Source of the DNA: Microbacterium kyungheense | Lineage (GTDB): Bacteria > Actinomycetota > Actinomycetes > Actinomycetales > Microbacteriaceae | Assembly: GCF_006783905.1 (NCBI RefSeq) | Contig: NZ_VFPE01000008.1 | Location: 111,734 to 175,733 of the forward strand | Reading direction: 5' to 3' | Length of the DNA: 64,000 bases | Shown here: piece after piece, positions 7,364 through 16,077 of the stretch | How positions within the stretch are numbered: the stretch's first letter is position 1 | How the letters are laid out: each line of letters starts with the position of its first letter | Made by a program: the position numbers and the translations under genes | Notes under the pieces: model-generated | Told to the model about the DNA's origin: nothing | The model's database searches: none | The model's input: only the letters and a program-made list of their open reading frames with translations

Positions 7364-7768
7364 TCAGTTGGAGGTGAAGCCGACCAGGAGCCCGCCGGTC
7401 ACCTTGACCGCGAGGTTGTAGATGCCCGCGACGACGGCGCCGAGCACCGTCACCACGACGAGGTTCAGGATCGCGACCACGGCCGAGAATGCCAGCACCT
7501 GCGGGAAGTTGATGAACTGCGAGAGCAGCACGCTGCCGTCCGAGAAGCTCGAGAAGAACTTGTCGGCCTCGCCGATGAGACCCGTGGCCGTGACCACGAG
7601 GTAGACCATCACGAAGGCGACCACCGTCACCACGGCGATCGCGATCGCCGCGAGGAACGACAGCTTCACCGCGGACCAGAAGTCGATGTACACCAGTCGC
7701 AGGCGCACCTGCTTGGCGCTGGTCTTGTGACTGGACTTCTTTGCGAGCTTGTCGGCTACCGTGCTCAT
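7364..7768 (-). CDS. DUF3566 membrane protein
   Basis: 134 residues: a short basic cytosolic N-terminus, a conserved VRLRLVYIDFWSAVKLSF segment, one membrane span (about 38-62), an extracytoplasmic stretch and a second span (about 92-118). This is the DUF3566 family that lies downstream of gyrA throughout Actinobacteria. The start overlaps the gyrA stop by ATGA (7765-7768), indicating translational coupling. Function is unknown; membrane location is inferred from hydrophobicity. Confidence 0.88.
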   Translation of the reverse strand: MSTVADKLAKKSSHKTSAKQVRLRLVYIDFWSAVKLSFLAAIAIAVVTVVAFVMVYLVVTATGLIGEADKFFSSFSDGSVLLSQFINFPQVLAFSAVVAILNLVVVTVLGAVVAGIYNLAVKVTGGLLVGFTSN

Positions 7769-10404
7769 GCGTCAGTGCTCTCTTCGGGGGTCTCAGGCGA
7801 GGTGTCGGGGCCGCCGGGGGTCTCGGCCGCCGCTGCGGCGTCGGGGTCGGCCACGCCGTTCTCGGCGTCCGCGTCCTCGGTCTCTTCGGCCAGGCCACGC
7901 TCGCCGTTCCGGGCGATCGCGAGGATGCGATCATCGCCGCCGGCCCGGGCGAATACGACACCCATGGTGTCTCGACCCTTGGCAGGCACCTCGGCCACGG
8001 CAGAGCGTACCACCTTGCCGCTGGCAAGAACCACCAAGACCTCGTCGTCCTCCGAGACGATCAGACCGCCCGCGAGATCGCCGCGATCGTCGCTCAGTTT
8101 GGCCACCTTGATGCCCAGTCCGCCGCGATTCTGCACGCGGTACTGGTCCACCGCGGTGCGCTTCGCGTAGCCGCCCTCAGTGACCACGAACACGAAGGCG
8201 TCGTCCCTGGCGACCGAGGCGGACAGCAGGCTGTCGCCCGCGCGGAAGTCCATGCCCTTCACACCCGACGTCGAGCGGCCCATCGGCCGCAGGGCGCTGT
8301 CGGTGGCCGAGAAGCGCAGCGACATGCCGTGGCGGCTGATGAGCAGGATGTCATCGCCCTCGTCGACGAGCAGCGCGCTGACCACCTCGTCGTCCGATCC
8401 GACCTCGGCCTCGTCGTCGCCCTCGTCCGCGCCGTTGCCGCGGAGCTTGATGGCGATGATGCCGCCCTGACGGTTGGTGTCGTACTCGGTGAGGCGCGTC
8501 TTCTTGACCAGGCCGCTGCGCGTCGCGAGCACCAGATAGGTGGCGACGCTGTAGTCGCGGATGTCGAGGATCTGCGCGATCTCTTCGTCGGGCTGCAGCG
8601 CGAGCAGGTTCGCCACGTGCTGGCCCTTCGCGTCGCGGCCGGCCTCCGGCACCTCGTAGGCCTTCGAGCGGTAGACGCGGCCCTTGTTCGTGAAGAACAG
8701 CAGCCAGTGGTGCGTCGTCGTCACGAAGAAGTGCTCGACCACGTCGTCGGCGCGCAGCTGCGCGCCCTTGACGCCCTTGCCGCCACGGTGCTGCTGGCGG
8801 TAGTTGTCGCTGCGCGTCCGCTTGATGTAGCCGTCACGCGTGACCGAGATCACCATCTCTTCTTCAGGGATGAGGTCCTCGATCGACATGTCGCCGTCGA
8901 ACCCGTGCAGGATGTGCGTGCGACGCTCGTCGCCGAACTTGTCGACGATGGCGGTCAGCTCGTCCGAGACGATCGTGCGCTGGCGCGCCGGGGTGGCGAG
9001 GATGTCATTGAGGTCGGCGATCTTCGCTTCGAGCTCGTTCGCCTCGTCGATGATCTTCTGGCGCTCGAGCGCGGCCAGGCGACGCAGCTGCATCGACAGG
9101 ATGGCGTCGGCCTGGTCGTTGTCGATGTCGAGCAGCGACTTCAGTCCCTCGCGCGCCTCGTCGACGGTCGGCGAGCGGCGGATGAGCGCGATGACCTCAT
9201 CCAGCGCGTCGAGCGCCTTCAGGTAGCCGCGCAGGATGTGCATGCGCTTCTCGGCCTCGCGCAGCCGGTACGCGGTGCGGCGGACGATGACCTCGATCTG
9301 GTGGTCGACCCACAGCGAGATGAACCCGTCCAGCGACAGCGTGCGCGGCACGCCGTCGACGATCGCGAGCATGTTCGCGCCGAAGTTCTCCTGCAGCTGG
9401 GTGTGCTTGTACAGGTTGTTCAGCACGACCTTCGCCACGGCATCCCGCTTCAGCACGACGACGATGCGCTGACCGGTGCGGTCGCTCGTCTCGTCCCGGA
9501 TGTCGGCGATGCCGGTGATCTTGCCGTCGCGGGCGAGGTCCCCGATCTTGACCGCGAGGTTGTCGGGGTTGACCTGGTACGGCAGCTCGGTGATCACGAG
9601 GCACGTGCGGCCCTGGATCTCTTCGATCGCCACCACCGCGCGCATCGTGATCGAACCGCGGCCGGTGCGGTACGCCTCGCGGATGCCCTTCGTGCCGAGG
9701 ATCTGCGCGCCCGTCGGGAAGTCCGGACCGGGGATGCGCTCCATGAGCGCCTCGAGCAGCTCTTCGCGGTTCGCGGCGGGGTGCTCTAGCGCCCACAGCG
9801 CTCCGGCGGCCACCTCGCGCAGGTTGTGGGGCGGGATGTTGGTCGCCATGCCGACGGCGATGCCGACTGAGCCGTTGACCAGCAGGTTCGGGAACCGTGC
9901 CGGCAGGACCGTCGGCTCCTGCGTCTGACCGTCGTAGTTGTCGGTGAAGTCGACGGTGTCTTCTTCGATGTCGCGCACCATCTCGAGCGCGAGCGGAGCC
10001 ATCTTCGTCTCGGTGTACCGCGGGGCCGCGGCGCCCATGTTGCCGGGCGAGCCGAAGTTGCCCTGGCCGAGCGCGAGCGGGTAGCGCAGCGACCACGGCT
10101 GCACCAGGCGGACCAGGGCGTCGTAGATCGCCGAGTCGCCGTGGGGGTGGTACTGACCCATGACCTCGCCGACGACGCGGGCGCACTTCGAGAACGACTT
10201 GTCGGGGCGGAACCCGCCGTCGTACATGCCGTAGATCACGCGGCGGTGCACGGGCTTCAGGCCGTCGCGCACATCCGGCAGCGCACGGCCGATGATGACG
10301 GCCATCGCGTAGTCCAGGTAGCTGCGCTGCATCTCCAGCTGCAGGTCGACCTGGTCGATGCGGCCGTGCTCGTGCTCGGGTTCGGGGCGTTCGTCTTCAG
10401 CCAT
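7765..10404 (-). CDS. gyrA: DNA gyrase subunit A
   Basis: 879 residues, full length. The N-terminal breakage-reunion domain has catalytic Tyr130 in AAAPRYTETK. The quinolone-resistance-determining segment reads HPHGDSAIYD, with Ser91 and Asp95, the susceptible-type residues. The C-terminal half has the GyrA beta-pinwheel repeats, with a QQHRGGKG GyrA box. The C-terminus is an acidic disordered tail. With GyrB it forms the A2B2 enzyme that introduces negative supercoils. It is downstream of gyrB by 46 bp and coupled to DUF3566. Confidence 0.98.
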   Translation of the reverse strand: MAEDERPEPEHEHGRIDQVDLQLEMQRSYLDYAMAVIIGRALPDVRDGLKPVHRRVIYGMYDGGFRPDKSFSKCARVVGEVMGQYHPHGDSAIYDALVRLVQPWSLRYPLALGQGNFGSPGNMGAAAPRYTETKMAPLALEMVRDIEEDTVDFTDNYDGQTQEPTVLPARFPNLLVNGSVGIAVGMATNIPPHNLREVAAGALWALEHPAANREELLEALMERIPGPDFPTGAQILGTKGIREAYRTGRGSITMRAVVAIEEIQGRTCLVITELPYQVNPDNLAVKIGDLARDGKITGIADIRDETSDRTGQRIVVVLKRDAVAKVVLNNLYKHTQLQENFGANMLAIVDGVPRTLSLDGFISLWVDHQIEVIVRRTAYRLREAEKRMHILRGYLKALDALDEVIALIRRSPTVDEAREGLKSLLDIDNDQADAILSMQLRRLAALERQKIIDEANELEAKIADLNDILATPARQRTIVSDELTAIVDKFGDERRTHILHGFDGDMSIEDLIPEEEMVISVTRDGYIKRTRSDNYRQQHRGGKGVKGAQLRADDVVEHFFVTTTHHWLLFFTNKGRVYRSKAYEVPEAGRDAKGQHVANLLALQPDEEIAQILDIRDYSVATYLVLATRSGLVKKTRLTEYDTNRQGGIIAIKLRGNGADEGDDEAEVGSDDEVVSALLVDEGDDILLISRHGMSLRFSATDSALRPMGRSTSGVKGMDFRAGDSLLSASVARDDAFVFVVTEGGYAKRTAVDQYRVQNRGGLGIKVAKLSDDRGDLAGGLIVSEDDEVLVVLASGKVVRSAVAEVPAKGRDTMGVVFARAGGDDRILAIARNGERGLAEETEDADAENGVADPDAAAAAETPGGPDTSPETPEESTDA

Positions 10405-10450
10405 TCGTGTTTCTCGTCTTCTGTCTTACCGGTCCTCGAACTGACAAGCG

Positions 10451-12496
10451 TCAGATGTCGAGGAAGCGGACGTCCTTGGCGTTGCGCTGGATGAACGTGC
10501 GGCGGGACTCGACGTCCTCGCCCATGAGCACCGAGAAGATCTCGTCCGCGGCGGCCGCGTCGTCGATGGTCACCTGGCGGAGGGTCCGCGTGGTGTGGTC
10601 CATCGTGGTCTCCCACAGCTCCTTGGCGTTCATCTCGCCGAGACCCTTGTAGCGCTGGATGCCGGAATCCTTGGGGATCCTCTTGCCGTTCGCGAGGCCG
10701 TCCTCGAGCAGGGCGTCGCGCTCCTTGTCGGAGTACACGTACTCGTGCGCGGCGTTGGTCCACTTGAGGCGGTACAGCGGCGGCATCGCGAGGTAGACGT
10801 AGCCGGCCTCGATGAGCCCGCGCATGTAGCGGAACAGCATCGTCAGCAGCAGCGTCGTGATGTGCTGGCCGTCGACGTCGGCATCGGCCATCAGCACGAT
10901 CTTGTGGTACCGGGCCTTGTCGATGTCGAAGTCCTCGCCGATGCCGGTGCCGAAGGCCTGGATCATGGCCTGCACCTCGCGGTTGCCGAGGGCCTTGTCG
11001 AGGCGCGCGCGCTCGACATTGAGGATCTTGCCGCGCAGCGCCAGGATCGCCTGGGTGTGCGGGTCGCGGCCCTGCACGGCAGAACCGCCGGCGGAGTCGC
11101 CCTCGACGAGGAAGATCTCGCTGATCGACGGGTCCTTGCTGGTGCAGTCCTTCAGCTTGTCGGGCATCGCGGCCGACTCGAAGACGCTCTTGCGGCGGGC
11201 GGTCTCGCGGGCCTTGCGGGCCGCCATGCGGGCGGTCGCGGCGTCGATCGCCTTCGTGATGACGCGCTTGGCCTGCACCGGATTGCGGTCGAGCCAGTCG
11301 GCGAGCTGGTCGCCGACGACCTTCTGCACGAACGCCTTGGCCTCGGTGTTGCCGAGCTTGGTCTTGGTCTGGCCCTCGAACTGCGGCTCCGAGAGCTTGA
11401 CCGAGATCACCGCGGTGAGACCCTCGCGGATGTCGTCGCCGGTGAGGTTGTCGTCCTTCTCTTTGAGCAGGTTCTTGTCGCGCGCGTAGGTGTTGATGCG
11501 CGTCGTCAGCGCCGCCCGGAAGCCCTCTTCGTGGGTGCCGCCCTCGTGCGTGTTGATGGTGTTCGCGAAAGTGAAGACGTTCTCGGTGTAGCTGGTCGTC
11601 CACTGCATCGCGAGCTCGAGCGAGATGTGGCGGACGGTGTCCTCCGACTCGATCTCGATGATCTCCTCGTTGACGACGTCGGCGTGACGCACCTTGTTGA
11701 GGTACTCCACGTAGTCGACGAGGCCGCGCTCGTAGAGGAAGTCGTCGAAGGGCTGACGCTCTTCGGAGCCGCCCTCGGGGGTGTCGGTGACGTACGTCGA
11801 GCTCGGGCGCTCGTCCGACAGCGTGATGCGCAGGCCCTTGTTGAGGAACGCGGTCTGCTGGAAGCGGGTGCGGAGCGTGTCGTAGTCGAAGTGGACGGTC
11901 TCGAAGATGGTGTCATCGGGCCAGAAGGTCACGATGGTCCCGGTCTCTTCGGTCTCTTCGTCCTTCGACACCGGTGCCAGCGGCTGGCCGCCGTCGCGGT
12001 AGGACTGCCGCCACACGTGGCCCTGACGCATGACCTGCACGTCCAGGCGCGTGGACAGCGCGTTCACCACCGACGAGCCGACGCCGTGCAGACCGCCCGA
12101 GACGGCGTAGCCGCCGCCGCCGAACTTGCCGCCGGCGTGCAGAACGGTGAGCACGACCTCGAGGGTCGACTTGCCTTCGGTGCGATGGATGTCGACCGGG
12201 ATGCCTCGACCGTTGTCGTACACGCTCAGACCGCCGTCGGGCAGGATCGTGACATTGATGGTGTCGCAGTAGCCGGCGAGGGCCTCGTCCACGGCGTTGT
12301 CGACGATCTCGTACACGAGGTGATGCAGACCGCGTTCACCGGTCGAGCCGATGTACATGCCGGGGCGCTTGCGGACGGCCTCGAGGCCCTCGAGCACCTG
12401 GATGGCGTCGGCCCCGTAATCGCCGGGAGAACCTGTGGGAGCCGTCGCGGGCGTTTCGGGTTCCTCGGACACGTTGTCGGGGTTGTCTGACGTCAT
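10451..12496 (-). CDS. gyrB: DNA gyrase subunit B
   Basis: 681 residues: a GHKL ATPase domain (EIVDNAVDEALAGYCD with the catalytic Glu, DNGRGIP, GLHGVGSSVVNALS), a transducer domain, and a TOPRIM domain with EGDSAGGSA and a DADVDGQH metal site near the end. The first ~30 residues are an acidic, Pro-rich extension ahead of the conserved YGADAIQVLEGLEAVRKRPGM. It precedes gyrA in the same direction, about 120 bp downstream of the DUF721 gene. Confidence 0.98.
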   Translation of the reverse strand: MTSDNPDNVSEEPETPATAPTGSPGDYGADAIQVLEGLEAVRKRPGMYIGSTGERGLHHLVYEIVDNAVDEALAGYCDTINVTILPDGGLSVYDNGRGIPVDIHRTEGKSTLEVVLTVLHAGGKFGGGGYAVSGGLHGVGSSVVNALSTRLDVQVMRQGHVWRQSYRDGGQPLAPVSKDEETEETGTIVTFWPDDTIFETVHFDYDTLRTRFQQTAFLNKGLRITLSDERPSSTYVTDTPEGGSEERQPFDDFLYERGLVDYVEYLNKVRHADVVNEEIIEIESEDTVRHISLELAMQWTTSYTENVFTFANTINTHEGGTHEEGFRAALTTRINTYARDKNLLKEKDDNLTGDDIREGLTAVISVKLSEPQFEGQTKTKLGNTEAKAFVQKVVGDQLADWLDRNPVQAKRVITKAIDAATARMAARKARETARRKSVFESAAMPDKLKDCTSKDPSISEIFLVEGDSAGGSAVQGRDPHTQAILALRGKILNVERARLDKALGNREVQAMIQAFGTGIGEDFDIDKARYHKIVLMADADVDGQHITTLLLTMLFRYMRGLIEAGYVYLAMPPLYRLKWTNAAHEYVYSDKERDALLEDGLANGKRIPKDSGIQRYKGLGEMNAKELWETTMDHTTRTLRQVTIDDAAAADEIFSVLMGEDVESRRTFIQRNAKDVRFLDI

Positions 12497-12616
12497 CTTC
12501 TCGATGGCTCCAAATCCTTCGAAGGGGCCCTGACAGTCTATCGGGTAACGACCCGATCACGGCCCCATACGCCCCTGTGACGCCCTGAAATAGCCAAAGA
12601 CAGCTCCCGAGGTGGC

Positions 12617-13156
12617 CTAGCCGTAGGTATCGCGCGGACCACGCCCTGGAATCGTTCTGGGACCCCATTTCCAGGAGGGGACGTCCGGCCCGATGAAACG
12701 CACCGCGTCGACACCGGCTTCGGGGAAGCGTCGGACGATCTCCGACAGGATGTGAGCACGCATCAGCTGGAGCTGCTTGGCCCATGCCGTCGAGTCGGCC
12801 TGGACGGTGAGAGTGCCCTCCGAGAACGCGACTGGACGAGTGTGCCGAGCCGTGTCGGCGCCGGCCACCTCGTCCCAGGCGCGCACGACGTCCTCTCGCG
12901 CCAGCTGGGAGTTCCACCCGGCCTCGCGCGTCAGATCGGCGAGCACGTCGCCCACGCCCTTCGGGTCGCGGCCCGGGGCGAACGGGATGTTGTCGTCGTC
13001 CTCGGTGCGCCGGCGGCGCTTGCGATAGGACGAGCGCGCCGACGGCTCGAGGCCACGCAGCCTGAGGTAGGTCGCGATCGTCTCGGGGATGCCGGCGCCG
13101 CCTTCGCCGCCGTCGTCCCGGCGGCCGGTCCCCGAACCTGTCGAAGGGTCAGTCAT
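12617..13156 (-). CDS. DUF721 (DciA-like) protein
   Basis: 179 residues from the ATG at 13156, which gives an 8-bp overlap with recF; a longer upstream reading looks non-conserved. The core (about 80-165) matches DUF721: WDEVAGADTARHTRPVAF, then GTLTVQADSTAWAKQLQLMR. DciA proteins load the replicative helicase in bacteria lacking DnaC, and actinobacterial recF-gyrB intergenic genes belong to this family. The first ~20 residues are encoded by a Microbacteriaceae-style REP word (CCTGTCGAAGG), so the true N-terminus may be shorter. Confidence 0.85.
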   Translation of the reverse strand: MTDPSTGSGTGRRDDGGEGGAGIPETIATYLRLRGLEPSARSSYRKRRRRTEDDDNIPFAPGRDPKGVGDVLADLTREAGWNSQLAREDVVRAWDEVAGADTARHTRPVAFSEGTLTVQADSTAWAKQLQLMRAHILSEIVRRFPEAGVDAVRFIGPDVPSWKWGPRTIPGRGPRDTYG

Positions 13157-14348
13157 CGCGCGCCTCGGTGCTCTCGAGGATCCGGCCCGCCTCGACCCGC
13201 ACCATGCGCGCACGGAGGACATCGGGCACGTCGCCCTCGACAGCGGCCGTAACCACGACCTGCTCGTAGTCGCCCGCCAGCTGCGCGAGCCGTGCGCGGC
13301 GATCGGCGTCGAGCTCGGCGAACACGTCGTCGAGGATCAGCACGGGGTCGCCGAGCCTCGAGTCGGCGCGCAGCAGCTCGGCCGACGCCAGCCGGAGCGA
13401 CAGGGCGACCGACCATGACTCGCCGTGCGAGGCGTATCCCTTGACCGGAAGACCCCGGATCCGCAGCAGCAGATCGTCGCGGTGCGGTCCGACCAGGGTC
13501 AGCCCGCGTTCGAGTTCGGCGGTGCGCTTGGCCGCGAGCGCTTGACGGAAGAGCTCGGCGATGCGCGGGGCCCCGGCATCCCTGGTCTCGAGCGAAGCGG
13601 GATCACCAGGTGCCGACGAGCCCGCGTCGGCGTCTTCGCCGCTGTCGGCGCCCGCGACGGACAGCGCCCACTCGATCTCGGGGTCGTGGTCGGCGCCCGC
13701 GATGGCGGTGTACGCGGACGCGAGCGGAGCGGCGAGGTCATTCGACAGTGCGAGGCGTGCCGCGATCAGCTGCGTGCCGAGGGTGACGAGCTTGTCGTCC
13801 CACACATCCAGCGTCGACAGCGCGTCGCCGCGGATGCCCCGCGCCTTTGCCGATTTGAGCAGCGCGGTCCGCTGCTTGAGCACGCGGTCGTAGTCCGCGA
13901 TGACGCCCGCCATGCGGGGGGCGCGCTGCACCAGCAGCTGATCGGCGAACCGACGCCTGGCGGACGGATCGCCGCGCACGATCTGCAGGTCTTCCGGCGC
14001 GAAGAGCACGACCTGCGCGTACCGAGGCAGCTCGGCGGGCTTGACCGGGGCGCCGTTGACGCGCGCCTTGTTGGATCCTTGCCTGTTGACCTGCGCCTCG
14101 AGCTGCACGCGCCGTTCACCGTGGGCGAGCCGGGCCCGGATGATCGCGGCGTCCGCGCCGTCGCGGACCATCGGCGCATCGTTCGACACGCGGTGCGAGC
14201 CCAGTGTGGCGAAGAACCCGATGGCCTCGGCGAGGTTCGTCTTGCCCTGGCCGTTGCGGCCGACGAACACGTTCGGACCGGGGCCGAGCTCGACATCGGC
14301 TGCCGCGTAGTTGCGGAAGTCGACGAGGCTCAGGTGCTCCACGATCAC
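13149..14348 (-). CDS. recF: RecF recombination and gap-repair ATPase
   Basis: 399 residues. Walker A is GRNGQGKTN near residues 33-41, with an ABC-type signature region and Walker B LILDDVFAELD near the end. N-terminal MIVEHLSLVDFRNY is characteristic. RecF helps load RecA at gaps. It lies downstream of dnaN with only a 100-bp repeat-containing gap, and there is no gnd between them. Residues about 215-245 form a Ser/Ala/Asp-rich insertion not usual for the family core. Confidence 0.96.
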   Translation of the reverse strand: MIVEHLSLVDFRNYAAADVELGPGPNVFVGRNGQGKTNLAEAIGFFATLGSHRVSNDAPMVRDGADAAIIRARLAHGERRVQLEAQVNRQGSNKARVNGAPVKPAELPRYAQVVLFAPEDLQIVRGDPSARRRFADQLLVQRAPRMAGVIADYDRVLKQRTALLKSAKARGIRGDALSTLDVWDDKLVTLGTQLIAARLALSNDLAAPLASAYTAIAGADHDPEIEWALSVAGADSGEDADAGSSAPGDPASLETRDAGAPRIAELFRQALAAKRTAELERGLTLVGPHRDDLLLRIRGLPVKGYASHGESWSVALSLRLASAELLRADSRLGDPVLILDDVFAELDADRRARLAQLAGDYEQVVVTAAVEGDVPDVLRARMVRVEAGRILESTEARDD

Positions 14349-14372
14349 TGCGTCAGCCTAGTTCGAGTGTGC

Positions 14373-14452
14373 GACGTTTCGTCTTCGCTCCCTCGTCGCT
14401 TCGCGTGCGACCGAGACGCGGTCGTTGAGCGAGCGAAGCGAGACGAAACGCG
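14373..14452. repeat. Imperfect inverted repeat downstream of dnaN
   Basis: Arms containing CGTTTCGTCTTCGCTCCCTCG (from 14375) and GAGCGAGCGAAGCGAGACGA (from 14427) pair imperfectly and end exactly at the dnaN stop. The arm words look like a dispersed intergenic repeat and may also act as a terminator for dnaN. Confidence 0.55.
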
Positions 14453-15607
14453 TCAGCGCAGCAGCAGGTTCGGCTGCAGCAGGTAGCGGAACGAGTCCGC
14501 GCCAGCCTTGTCGACCGAGGTTTGCGGGGTGATGAGCACGGGGCTCAGCTTGTTCGCGTTCTCGCTCGAGGTGAACGTGATGCGCACGAACTCGCTCTTG
14601 ACCGCGCCCAGCGACTCGAGCAGGTACTGCGGGTTGAGCCCCAGCGTCACGTCGCCGCCGCCGATGAGGGTGGCGTCGACGGACTCGGTGGCCCGCGCCT
14701 GCTCGGTGCCGGAGGCATCCATCGACACGCTGTCGCTCGTGAACGTGAAGCGCAGCGGCGCCGAGCGGTCGAGCACCAGCGACACGCGGCGCACGGCCTC
14801 GGCCAGCTCGGCCGTGTTGACCACGGCGTGGTGCTCGGTCTGCGCCGGGAACAGGCGTCGCACCGGCGGGAAGTTGCCCTTGATGAGCAGCGAGGTCACC
14901 GTCTTGTTGCCGGCGGTGAAGGCGATGATCTCGCGATCGCCCGAGCCCGAAAACGCGATCGAGATGTCGCCGCCGTGGGCGAAGGTCTTGCCGACCTCGG
15001 TGAGCGTGCGGGCCGGCACGAGCGCAGTCGTCGCCTCTTCGGTGGCGGTGCCGCCGCCGTCCCACGGGATCTCACGAAGTGCCACGCGGTAGCGGTCGGT
15101 CGCCACGAGGCTGAGGTTCGTGCCAGAGACCTCGAGCTGCACGCCGGTGAGGACGGGGGTCACGTCATCGCGGGATGCCGCGAACGCGACCTGCGCGATG
15201 GCCGTGGCGAAGTCCTCGGCGGGGACGAGACCGGAATCGCCGGTGACCTCGGGGATCGCCGGGTACTCCTGCACCGGCATCGACGCCAGCGTGAAGCGCG
15301 CGGAGCCGCAGGTGAGGAGGATGCCGCCGTCGTCATCGACCTCGATCTGGATCGGCGCGTTCGGCAGCCGGCTGGCGATGTCGGAGAGCAGGCGCCCGTG
15401 GACCAGGATCGTGCCCGGGTCGTCGACCGTCGCCTCGATCGTGGTGCGGGCCGAGGCCTCGTAGTCGAAGGCGGCGAGTGACAGGCCCTGCTCGGACGCC
15501 TCGATGAGCACGCCGGCCAGGATCGGCTGAGGGTTGCGCTGCGGCAGGAGTTTGACGACGAACGACACGGCTTCGCTGAACACATCGCGGTTGACGTGGA
15601 ACTTCAC
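14453..15607 (-). CDS. dnaN: DNA polymerase III beta sliding clamp
   Basis: 384 residues with the three-domain clamp architecture: MKFHVNRDVFSEAVSFVVKL, a second domain around residue 130-250 (EDFATAIAQVAFAASRDDVTPVLTGV) and a third ending in the hydrophobic C-terminus typical for partner binding. It forms the homodimeric processivity ring. It is transcribed away from oriC, downstream of dnaA. The next gene is recF. Confidence 0.98.
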   Translation of the reverse strand: MKFHVNRDVFSEAVSFVVKLLPQRNPQPILAGVLIEASEQGLSLAAFDYEASARTTIEATVDDPGTILVHGRLLSDIASRLPNAPIQIEVDDDGGILLTCGSARFTLASMPVQEYPAIPEVTGDSGLVPAEDFATAIAQVAFAASRDDVTPVLTGVQLEVSGTNLSLVATDRYRVALREIPWDGGGTATEEATTALVPARTLTEVGKTFAHGGDISIAFSGSGDREIIAFTAGNKTVTSLLIKGNFPPVRRLFPAQTEHHAVVNTAELAEAVRRVSLVLDRSAPLRFTFTSDSVSMDASGTEQARATESVDATLIGGGDVTLGLNPQYLLESLGAVKSEFVRITFTSSENANKLSPVLITPQTSVDKAGADSFRYLLQPNLLLR

Positions 15608-16077
15608 GAATGCTCCCTCTGCAGCAACGGGCCCCTCGACTGCGGGCTCGGGGTTCTCATGCTAGTGGCAGGTCTGGAGAATGCCAGCCCGTGATCCTCT
15701 CGGAGGGCTTGTCCACCGAAAAGGTCATCGGACGGGTTTCATCAGAGAGATTTCTTGTCATGGTGTTAACCGCTGTGGAAACTGTGGACAACTCGCTCGA
15801 GTGCAGTCGGGACATGGAAACCACACGGTTGTGACTTGTGGATCGGCTGCGGACGGACTGCGGGATCCGGAATGCCGGCGGCCGCGGCATCCACGATTCA
15901 TCCACAGGCTGTCCCCGCTCACTCACAGGTGTTTCCGCAGACTCGGGGAGTTATCCACAGGTTTTCCACACTGTGCAGAACCGGAATTTTGGCCCTGTCC
16001 CCCGCGCGTGTCAAGAACCCGTTCCGGCATATTCGCCGGAACGGGTTCGAGGGGTGCGTGAGTGCGCGAGAGGGGCG
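15608..16077. other. oriC: Chromosomal replication origin (oriC) between dnaN and dnaA
   Basis: The 470-bp non-coding gap between dnaA and dnaN carries DnaA-box-like 9-mers: TGTGGAAAC (15774-15782), TGTGGACAA (15783-15791), TGTGGATCG (15837-15845), TCATCCACA (15898-15906), the perfect TTATCCACA (15951-15959) and TTTTCCACA (15962-15970). A comparatively AT-rich stretch (about 15738-15775, containing GTTAAC) next to the boxes could be the unwinding element. Position and boxes match actinobacterial origins. Exact limits and functional boxes are not determinable by eye. Confidence 0.88.
16015..16048 (-). terminator. Hairpin at the end of dnaA
   Basis: Perfect 14-bp stem, GAACCCGTTCCGGC (16015-16028) with GCCGGAACGGGTTC (16035-16048), and a 6-nt loop. 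It lies 30 bp past the dnaA stop on the oriC side. It is followed on the minus strand by TTGAC rather than a long T-run. Confidence 0.65.

Noticed and set aside
7765..10404. Fluoroquinolone-resistance mutation in gyrA
   Set aside because: The resistance-determining segment reads HPHGDSAIYD with Ser91 and Asp95, the susceptible-type residues.
10595..12490. Long open frame opposite gyrB
   Set aside because: It is the complementary shadow of a highly biased high-GC gene, with no domain.
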